NCBI GenBank assembly: GCA_963402885.1 | Contig: OY727093.1 | Span: 27,403,409-27,467,408, forward strand | Length of the DNA stretch: 64,000 nucleotides | Direction: 5' to 3' | DNA from: Antedon bifida | Lineage: Eukaryota > Echinodermata > Crinoidea > Comatulida > Antedonidae | Shown here: positions 22,201 through 34,200 of the stretch, in pieces | Layout: each line of letters starts with the position of its first letter | Numbering within the stretch: position 1 is the stretch's first letter | The notes under the pieces: model-generated | Told to the model about the DNA's origin: nothing | What the model saw: only the letters and a program-made list of their open reading frames with translations | The model's database searches: none | Translations under genes and position numbers: made by a program

Positions 22201-25200
22201 GTCAAGACAAAGCATAACAAAATCAAAATTGCATTTCTACACATCAGAAATTGGGTAGTGAATTCCTTATATTTTTAGAAAACATGACTACATATAGAAT
22301 GATCAGGTTTTTAATAATAATAGAGCAGTATATTGCAGAATTATTAAGACATTAATATTATGTAAGCTTACTATTAAATCTTAATTATTTTACAGAGAAC
22401 AGAGAAGAAAGAGAGAGTAAGTATAAACATACTCTTTCTAATGGTCTGCCATGCTAAAACGTGATATTGATTACGTAATACTTTAAAGTACACTGTATAA
22501 TGAAATATAATTTATGAATGGGCTTGTATTAGGACCAAGACAAAGTATAACAAAATAAAGATTTCATTTCTTACACCTCCAGGAATTGTGTATAAGCCAA
22601 CTGTATAAACTAACTTAATATCTATTTACAAAAACAATATAGTTACCTACTACTTCTAAAATAATAATAAATCAAATGTTTTCAGCCTAAATGCCTCACT
22701 TTCAATCAATCAATAATCAACATTTTTATTCCATATTTAAAAAAAACATATACAAATACAATAAAAATGATAATGGAATGGGATACGAAATAAGCACAAG
22801 TGTTTTTCAAACATGTAACCCTAGCAAACACTAGTACCAAAAAAGCTTAACTTAAATATTTTTATTGATATAATGTTGCTTCAATCTCTGCTTAAACAAA
22901 CTTAATGTGGGGGATTGTTTCATATAATAATGTTACATTATTCCAAATATGTGTTCTTGATAAGATATACATTGTTTTAGTTGTGGACAATAGTTTGACC
23001 TGTTTCTATAATTATGGAACGCCGGGCCAAATCAGTGATTAAATGATGCTGTTAATAGATTATTTTTATATCTGTGCATCAATATAGCAGCATGGTTGCT
23101 AATAAATATTAGAGCAGCTAATTAACTATTCATACATTGTTTATGTCTACATACTATTGATTTTTTTATTTATTTTTTTACAGAGAAGTGAGACAGGAAA
23201 AGTAAGTAGAATATTGCTTTTACTATCCAATAACATGACCATATAGAATAATCAGGTTTTTAGTCGCGTGGACGCGACTCTATAGTTCACTATGTCGGCC
23301 TGTCTGTCTGTCTGTCTGTCTGTCGGTCTGTCGGTCTGTCTGTGTGTCGGTCTGTCTGTGTGTCGGTCTGCCTGTCGGTCCGGTATCACTATGCATTGTA
23401 GCACGCGACTTAATGGCTGTTGGCCTTGTTAATAATAATAGAGCAGGACATTTTGTGGAGAATTATTAAGACATTAATATTTATGTAAGCTTACTATTAA
23501 ATCTTAATTATTTTACAGAGAACAGAGAAGAAAGAAAGAGTAAGAATAAACATACTATTGCTAATGGTTTGCCATGCTAATATGTAAAATGTGTTATGCA
23601 ACATTTTAAATTACAAGTAGTATAATGAAATATAATTGTCATTTACTGTAGTAAATTGTACCTTTAAAATAATTTTAAATTTATTTTTGTTCTAAGTTCA
23701 TGACATATTTTTAAATCATAATAAAGTCAAGGTTTAGTTTAAATGCACCATTATTGAAAAAATATAAGAAAAACTTATAATAACGGGTAAAGTTAAAAAA
23801 AATTAAGACAATTTATAATTATGTATGTTTAATATAACGTAATGAATATGAATACTTGTTTATTTTATAGAAAATGGGAAAGACTACGAGAGTAAGTATA
23901 TTTACACGATATAGTAATTTACCATGTGAAATGTGAAATTTGTTACGAAACACGAATGAAATTAAAAGTATGTATGTTTTACTATTAAGACATAAGGTTT
24001 AAATAAATCACTAACAAAACTTAATATTTTTTGACAGAGAAACAAGTAGACTGTTAGAGTAAGTATATATATATATATATTATTTAATCTTTTGTCTTTA
24101 GACTTTGTGGCCAAGGATTGCCAATAGTAAATTAATCACTGTCCTATCAGATAGGTGGTAATCCCCTTGATACAGGGCTATTTTGTGAACCAGTTCACCG
24201 AGGTAACCCCCTACTCTTCTCGAAAAATGAAGTGGGTTCTAATTGGTAAAAATAATAGGTAAGACATCATTTTTAAAATGCAAAAGTCATATAATACGTA
24301 TAGTAAAATGAATACAATGTAAATTTTATAATTTAGTGACACCAGGTGAAAATGCATACGTACACTTAATGGAGAAAGAGTAATTAATGGGAGACACCAA
24401 CTAAAGAGGAAACAATCGTAGTAGTAGTAGTTCAAAATAAAAGAGACACACTTTTTTCACTTTATAGGGTGAAGTTTTGGTCAGTGACTGATGAACTTTC
24501 AAGTGAAATTAAAGTGAATGATTTGCAGATGCTGAAGGTCGCCCTATATGACATAATCAACAACAAAAAGGAATTAAAAGCAGCTTCAGCTAATAGTTTG
24601 TTCAGACTATTACATTCAGAGGGTTACGTTGAAATTAGTTGGTTTGTGGAAGTTGATTGTGATCTGCTATTTGAATTATTTGAGTTAACAGAACTTCAAA
24701 GACTATCGCAAATATTATCCAAGAACTATCGTAAGCAGAAGCAGACAAATAAAATCACAGGTTACAGACGAATGCTAGTTAAACTTGGCAAATCATTAAA
24801 TACTCAACAAGTTGAAATCCTTGCGAAGCTCTACAATATTAGAAAAGGTGATTCAAAAAGTGCGTGGAATTTAATTAGCAGATTGACTCAAGGCAAAATT
24901 GAAGACACTATAGAATCGTTGACGGCATTTGAAGCACTTCTGAAAGACAAACAAGATTTGAATCATCTTACTATTGTAAAATCATTTGGTAAGTATATTT
25001 TTTTTAGCTGCATCGTTCTATTTCAATCAGAATATCTTACCCTGGGCCAACTTTTATTGCTCTGTTTTTTTTTGGTTTATGAATTTTTTTAATAAAAAAA
25101 ATGAAACAGTCATGATATCATATATGGAAATGTACACAATTCATTTCTAGCGTGGCTCTAGTCTTACAATACAATTACAATTGTAATATTTGATTTTAGA

Positions 25201-28200
25201 CAAATAATATAATAATATATAATAATATTTGTTTTGTTTCAGTGCAACAGAAAAAACTGAATGATGGTAAGAATAGTAGCTAAGCAGTAAATGTTTACAT
25301 TCAATAATTATCTAATGAAAATAGTGCCTGATAACATTTGGATGTATATATTTTTATACTTTCATTTATTTTTTGCTACGCTTTTTATATTTTTTATAAA
25401 AAGGAGTTAAGTTATGTTTCTTATATTTTTCTAGAAACTCTCTGTCTAAGTTCATACATGTACTGCATATCTAAAAAATCTGAAACCACACAAATGTAAT
25501 TCTTAACCAAGTAGTGCATGTGTATTTACATAATGTATGTCTTTTAAACATAATAATAGTTCCTCTTGAGGTGTTGGCAAGAGGGCAGGAGGCTAATGAT
25601 GCATTCCTTGATGCCATACAAGAAGGCAGCAAACCTATGTACCAAACACGTCTAATGCTTGTAGGACAAGAGCGTGTTGGTAAAACCAGTCTAACCAAAG
25701 CACTCATTGGTCAACCGTAAGGACTGTATTTAGGTCTACATTTTTATTTGCATTATATGTGCCTTAAAGTTCCTATTGAGGTGTTGGCAAGAGGGCAGGA
25801 GGCTAATGATGCATTTCTTGATGCCATACAAGAATGCAGCAAACCTATATACCAAACACGTCTAATGCTTGTAGGACAAGAGCGTGTTGGACACCTACGA
25901 AATTGGGCGAAGATCCTTAACGTCTGAGGCATGACCAACCTTCGGGACTAGTACAATGGTAGAAATCTTCCATGTTTTGGCAAATATTCAAATATTTATA
26001 ATATATACAAATTTAAGTAACAGTGCATCTGATTAAACAAAATAAAAGCTTGTATAATAGGTCACGGACCTAATAAACCAAATATGTTAACAGCGTGTTC
26101 TTTTCCTACACTGTATTGTTAAAATCTGTTGAATGACTTTTGTATTGCTTGAAATAACATGTTGAAGGTTTGTGTCATAAATGTGTTTAAGTTGTAATAT
26201 GTAGTAGAATGTGTTTCAGATATAATAGTACTTGTAACATTTATTTAGATTTGATGCTACTGAGGACGTGACTGATGGAATTAAAGCATCATTGTCATGC
26301 ACAATTAGTGTTAAGCATACTACTAACTGGAAACCAAATCAAATTAAAGGTATAGTACATTCATATTCAGAAACAAATATCTTAAATTAAAAATTGAAAT
26401 TTCAAACAAGTACGGATATGTAAGTAAGTCTAGTGGATTAAGGAAGTTTCAAAGGGTAATCATTACTGTAGGTAAACAATATTTGTATTCATTTTTTATT
26501 TAAAAACATATTTATACAGGATAACATACTAATGTAAATGTAATGTTTAACTTAATAAAGTAATGAGGTTCGGTTTGCTTTGAAATATGGTCCTGTTCGT
26601 ATAAAGTGAGACGCTAAACTACAGTACAGGTATAATGAAAATAAAATAGAAAATGAAAATTATAAAAATGAATCTTCTATTCAACTATACTGTAAAACTA
26701 TAATAAAAAGTTGTATTGTGTTTCAAACCATTCCACCTGAAACAATTAGTGAACTATTCATGAGCATTCATTTAGTTGTTAAGGAGGATTAATGTTGAGA
26801 TTTTCCTAAAAGATCCATGTCAAAAACCATTTCAATTTTATTACTTACATGTATATATTTTGTCCATTTTAACACGTTATAGCATAACCTCTGAGTTTTT
26901 TTTAATAATTTGTTTAAACATTTAATAAGATTCTTGCAGCTTCTGTAACCTCAGTAGTTTCTCAAAACAGAATGCAGAATTCGGTTGTACGTTTATAGAG
27001 TAAATTTAAGAACGTTTTACTGAGTGTCTCCGCTAATTTTGTATTTAATTGGCGTATAATAAGGAGCATTCTAGTTTCACGGATTTGAATTCCTGGGTAA
27101 CTTAACTACTTGATTCATGTCACTTGGGTATTCAGAGATACAGAAGAGCGTAAAGTAACTAGCTAACCATTCATAGTGACAATGTATGCAAAGATTTAAC
27201 ATTACATTACTTATATTCGCAGCAAAGAATGAAGTACGACAAGAATATATAAGAGCTCTTGCAGAAAAAATCGTAACAGACATTTTGAAGGATAAACGAG
27301 AGAATCAACATGAGGTTAGAACAATGTGATTACGATTATTAAATGTAAACAATGCTTGTATCATTATGTTATCTGTTGTATTTATGCTAATTATTTTTAT
27401 GCCATTGTTTGCAATATTATACAGAAGTTAATGCACCATGGAAATGCAAAACAAGAAAATAAAGAAGTTGGCAGTGTTGCTGAGCCAGAGGAAGATAATC
27501 CAATAACGTATTTAACTTCCTCACATGAAGGTATGAAAACTCGATTAATACAATACCATGTTTTAAAGTCCATCTCGTTACATTACATATTGAAGAACAA
27601 AGAAATAACAACATTTACGATGGTTGGGAGGGGGGGGAGGGTGGGTGGGTTCAATGGCATCAACACACGGAACTGTTGGTAGGTAGAATTGCAATACGGA
27701 TTTTGAATTTTTTTTCCTTACTGGGAGTCCTTATTATTAGTACTCTGTCTTGTAGTACTTGATTTTATTCTGGTAGGATTGTATTTAAATTATTATTGCA
27801 TGTTGTTGCTGCTGTTGTTTTTTTTGTTGTTGTTGTTGCTGTTTTTTGTTATTGTTTTCTTCGGCGTTGTCACTAACCAATTGTAAAGAGTTATAACTAT
27901 TTTTCCAAATATTATTTCTCATTTCTCATACGATATTTATTAAATATTAATTTACAAATAAATTGTTTTAAATAGTTAATAATTTGTGCAGACATTAAAC
28001 ACATCCATACATAACATTTAAATTTCTATTAGAGAGCACAAGTGAAACATTGAAAGAAAGAGTGGTAAGAGCAGTTAGAGAAACATTCAGAAGGATTTTG
28101 ACAATGAAGAGAAAGAAGGGAGAACAACATCAGGTCTGTATGCCTTCATTTTTAGTCGCGTGCAACGCGACTCTACAGCTCACTATGTCGGTCGGTTAGT

Positions 28201-31200
28201 CGGTCGGTCGGTCGGTCGGTTGGTCGGTCGACACTAACTTGTATATGGCCTTGTCTTGATATCAGTTTCATCTAGCTAAGTCAATTTTTCAGAGTATATT
28301 CCTTATGGCCAGGACTCGATGTGGTTATGTTTTTCACGATGCTCAATCAAAAATGACGCGGTCTACGCACGATTTAACGAAATCACGTTTGTAATCATAT
28401 CTTCACAAACATGAATCACAATTAAATAAAATTTGGTACTCATAAATTTCAGATCATATTTCATTATCATCATATGACAATACAATTACGTGCGTAGCGC
28501 ATATAACGCATGCGTACGCTTAACATTTTCAAAATTGTCAAATTTATTTTCGATAAAATTAGAGTACGTTTCAGGCAATTTTAAGCGTTTAAAACATTGC
28601 AATGAGTGCGCAGATTTTAGCACTCGTACTGCACGTAAAACGTTAATACGCACTCTTTTTTCCAGATTTGATTCACTTTCCAACTCGAAATTACGTTAAA
28701 CGAGCACGTCAAAAGTGACAGGCTACGCACGTGTACATTAAAAAAATATAAATGTTTTTAAACATTTTCCACATTTTTAAACATGTTTAGCAATTTCGGT
28801 CGGTCGGTCGATTGGTTGGTTGGTCGGTCGGTAAACACTAACTTAAGCACGCGACTACAGCCATGTATATGGCCTTGTTTATTAACAGTTTCAGTTTATT
28901 TAAACATTGTATAAAAAAGTTGAACTTTCGATTAACCATTTGAGTACTTGATAATTGGTTTATCGAAAGTTAAAATTGATTATACAGTATTATTTTAAAA
29001 CCAGATGAAATTTTTCGAGAATTTAAAATTTTTTTAGATTAAGGGTTTAGACAGAACAAATACTTTAAAAAATGTAATAAAAATTAAATTTTTTTGTATC
29101 AGTTTTAGTCTAAAAACATTGCTTTAAACAACTTAATGCCCTCAAAATCCACATCATGTCAATGCAACACTATATTATTATATACTGTTTTATTAATCAG
29201 GGTATATACTAATGCATAATTTAAACATTTTTATTTCATTTTGTAACAGGTTATTTTGCTTATTTTGTCATCTTTGCCTTTTTTAATTGTACTGTATATT
29301 ACTGTATATTGATTTTTGTTATACAGAAATCAAGAGAAATTGTAAGAAAGAAACAGGAAGATGATAAATTTGGTAAGGTTTAATGGAATTTGCAATGTTA
29401 TATGGCTTCATTAAGTTGTTGCTTTTTGTATTTTCTATATCTTGATTTTGGTTACAAAAAAAAGGAGTAGTAAAAAATAGGTATGATTTATTGGAATTAT
29501 ACATTACTAGATGGTACACGAGAGAAGCGAGCGTACCCACAGATGGTTCTAGAATACACAGTAATTTCAGCGTAAAAAAACTGGCGTTTTCAAATGTACG
29601 TACCGCAGAAACGAATAAATAGACAAGATGATTTATGTAGTCAACTATTAGCACCCTGTGAATTACTTTCGAAAGAGAAACTTGTGACAAAATGAGTCAA
29701 TTTTTTTTTATTGAAACTCCTTTAAACAAACCCAATTTGTGTTTTGTAAGTAACATTAGGGTTGAGGGATGAGGAAGAGGATGTTTACAAAGAAGAAAAA
29801 TGTTTAAATATATTCTTTAACCACTCAGTAACGAAATATTTTTTCATGTTTTATAGGCCAATAAGTAATATACCACTAAATACAGTAAAACATTTGCGAT
29901 TTAATACTTTGTTAAAACTGTCACTATCATAGTCGATTGAAAAGTACATGCAACGATGCACCACTTCGACGTTTATATTTTTTGTAATAATTAATACAAA
30001 CGTTCAGAAGCAACTGTAAGTAATACAGTTTATTTGTATATCATGCGTCTATAATCTAACAGTGTATACCATGATCGGAAAACATCCCTATTTGGGGCAA
30101 ATCGTTGAACCTAAATTCGTTTTAATTGTCAATAACTAATTATCTAACTCATTTTAATTAGTAAACAGGGTTACATCAGGTGGTTAAAATCAGTACCGAA
30201 AGTATGAACCAACTTTATATACCATCGAGTAAACATTCTAGAAGTTAGGCGCGATTTACCGAATTTTTCCCTTACGTAAATTTAACTCGTTGAATATAAT
30301 ATTATATCAAGTATATACATATCAGTAAAACGTTCATGTCGGCAAGTTATAGGTAAAATAATATGGGCGTATAGTTTATACAATAGTAAAAGACATTCCG
30401 TTTCGAAAATGCTGTATTTATTTATTCTTTACTTTAAACAGCACTTGGTGCATCTTCACAAATGACACATGATACTCAAGAAGATGTTACTGAACTGGTT
30501 GTAGACATGCTTGAAGAAAAGAGAAGATCTGCAGAAAAAAACGTGTTGAAAGAGTGTAAAGATTTACAGGAGACAATTGATGATCTGACTCTGAGCATTT
30601 GGGATTTTGCTGGACAAGATCTTTATTACATTACTCATCAGGTACTATAGTAATAGACACTTTTAATATTTGTTCTTCGCATTATAAGACATAATTTTAG
30701 ATCTAGGTGACAAGAAATAACTTTTCTTATATTATACAGAACTAAAAAACAAACAATACAAATGTAAAGGTTGATATCTATACTATGCGTGTATATAACT
30801 TATAATATGTAAACAATAATAAGTATTGTCTGGTCTGGCAATTTAAACATAACAGAATATAAAAACTAAAGGTCGTCGTATACTATGACTGATTAGCCTA
30901 GAGTCGATAATTGACTCAAATGATCAAACGTATTCAATTAACTTTTTAGAAAATGACACAAATTTATAAAAAATATATCATCTTATATTTATCGATTTAA
31001 GGATTTATATTCACAGTTAATTACAATTTTGATCGGTCGACAAATTCTACTTTTGTAATCAATATCAAAATAAATTTTGAAATTATATAACTATATTGGC
31101 AGATTAATCAGATATATCAATTAAACAGAAATAAGAGAATTAAATTTAAAATGGTATGGTTTTTTTATGTGATTGTTTATAATAAAAATAATATGATATG

Positions 31201-34200
31201 CCTCAGATTATGTGTAATTAATATGTTTATTCATTTTAATAATGTCTTGGTTTTGATAGATGTTTCTGGTATCTCGTGCTATTTACATCATCTGTTTCAA
31301 CCTCTGTCATGACCTCAATGCACCATCAAGAGTAAATGTATTTCACAGAGATTATGGGAAAGTAAGTAAGATAATCTAAACCATAAATTGAATAATGATT
31401 TGATTTTTATAAATTCATTTTTAGTTGTCTATTTAGTTTTTGGTTGTAATCTACGATTGTAATGTTGAGTTCAACTATGCCTTTCACGACATCTTCAGTA
31501 CACACAACATATTTAAATTAATCTATGCAAACAAAAACTTAACTGAAGTTTACATATTTGACCTAGATTACATTTTCAACAACTTAATTTAATTAAATTA
31601 TTTGTAGTGATATTAATTAGTTTATCGAGTTGTAATTAACATACCGTAAGTACCATACCGTAAGTACCATACCGTAACATATATTTACTGTATCTGAGGA
31701 AGACATGTATTATATTATTTTTATGAATTAGTTTAAACCATAGACAAGTGTGTTATTTGTTATTCTAATATTATTGTGTATTTTTTAAACTTGTTAAGAT
31801 TTCAGATGCCGACCACTACATGACTAACTTGGACCGTGTAGTTTTCTGGTCACATTCAATCTACTCACATACCACTGCCAGTACTACAACAAATGCAGTG
31901 TTAAGCCAGAAACAGTGTTCACCACCTATATTTATTGTGGGCACTCACAGAGAAAGTCTTCCTGGCAACAAGGAAGAGAGACATGCTATAGTGAGTATGA
32001 TTTATCAATTTAGTACCAGTCAAAGAAATATTTTTTAAATATGTATTACTATCAAATTATATATAGTTTTTTTTTTTAAAGTAGACATTCATATTATTTT
32101 TTTGTAGACTGAAGAAAGGTTTTCACTAATAAGGAAAGCATTTAAGGGAAAACCATATGAACGCCACTTTGTGTTCAAGTACTATGCCGTTGATAACAGT
32201 GTCAGGTCACCATTGGATAAGTCTATTGTTGAGCTTAGATATCATATAACAGAGGTAGCTAAGAATGAACCGTATATGGGGGATAAGATTCCATTGAAGT
32301 GGTTAAATTTCTTGCATGAAATTGAAAAATTACGTGCACAGAATGAGCACTCAGTTACCTTCAAACAGGCAAGTATACTACCTCTGTATATCATATCATT
32401 TAAATGAAAGATGCATTAATATGTAGAAGAGAAACAACACATTTAGAAGTTTCGATTATAAATACAAAATGCTTTTTTCATTAAAAAACATTAAATAAAA
32501 GAATGATAAATTCAGCACAAAACATAGATCAATTACAGTATGTGAGTGGTGTACGTTAAAAACAGTTCAATATTACATGTATGCCGCATACATTAATACA
32601 AAATCAAAGTCAGAACAGAGAAAGAAAAGACAACAGTAGGTATACCATTTAGGATTGTTGCCAAAAATAAAACAATTTAGCCTTTTTCAGTTCATATAAT
32701 AACTATTGTAAAGCTTTTTTGTGTCCAGATGTGATGATTTTTGTATTTTTTTCATTTTTCTATTTATTGTTTATATTTATATATTAATTATCAATTTTTT
32801 TTATCTTATACTTTTTTTTCTGTAGGCACCAAGTCTCATAATTTGTTTTATGATTTGTTTGTATTTCATTCTATTGACCTTTTTTTTCAAATTTCAGATA
32901 ACCAAACTAGCTTCCAAGTGCCATATTACTAAACAGGATCAATTGTTTGCTATGTTGCATTTTCATCATGACCTTGGTAACATTGTTTACTACGGAGAAC
33001 GAGACACACCAGATAGCGCCCTCAATGATATCATCATTATAATACCGCAATGGTTGATTTTCATTTTCAAGCTAGTTATCACAGTTAAAGATCCTTCAGA
33101 TCAAGTATGAGGTTTCGTTTCATTAATTTTGTTTTAGCATAGTACTGTACTTTCGAGTGCTGCAACATAAAAGTTAGTTTGTTTCTTTCAGCGCAACATA
33201 CATTATGCGTATGCTTATTTCATAGTTACACCTAATAGGGTAATAGTATTGTATTATTTATTTTTGATTTTTTAGTAATTATCAAAAAATATAGTGGAAA
33301 CTTTATTGTTAAATTGTTTCGATATTAGATGTTTGCTTAAGCTAAAGTAAGTTGGCATATACTATGTATACTTTATTTGTTTTTAATGTTGTTTTTGTAG
33401 TGGGAAGAGTTCAGAAGTTTCTGGAAAAAACTTGATGAAGAGGGACTCCTAGAGGAGAGACTACTTAAACGTACGTGGCAAGGTGTTCTTGAGCAATTTT
33501 AATCACTGTTAGAGCTGATGCAGAAGTTTGACTTACTCTGTATCAAGACTCAAGCAATTAAGGTATAGTTAGGGTAGCAGTGAAGAAAACTTCCTGCTTG
33601 ATTTTGGTTATGTAAATAAATAACACACAATCAAGAAGCAACTAAATAGTATGTTTAAAATAATAATTAATAAAGCATTATAACAACAATATTATTACAT
33701 TAATACAAACCTTTATAGAGTAAATATTAACAGAAAATAATTTGACTTTCAAAAAGGCAACTGAAGGTACTGAAGACGATCGCCTCTTCTATGTGCCATC
33801 ACTACTGAAAAAGAATGAAGGTGATGAAATTGTGTCACTTGATAGACTGACAAAGTCACAGACAGCCGCAGTTCTTTACTTTGACTTTGATGGTTTCTTA
33901 CCTGAAGGACTGTACTATCGACTCGTAGTAAGAATCGTGCATTGGTCACAACAAAGGTCACATGATGAGGGATATAATCCTAGGCTCTTTTACCAGCAGG
34001 TGAAAGTATACGTTGATCAGAATCATGATGCAATCATCAGAATCCTGCCTGAAAGAAGATCTTGTATCCAGGTAGGCAATAGTTGCAACAAGAATATACA
34101 TGTCTTAAATCCTAACAACTAAAGTTGATTGTCTTTTAACTGAAACTCCAAAAAATATTTCTTTTCATCTAATCTATGAATGATGAAAATGATTTAGTTC

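Noticed and set aside
25893-25940. Continuation of the duplicate P-loop exon as a new coding exon
   Set aside because: Sequence after 25891 is unrelated to Roc, reaches a stop quickly and has no donor in phase.
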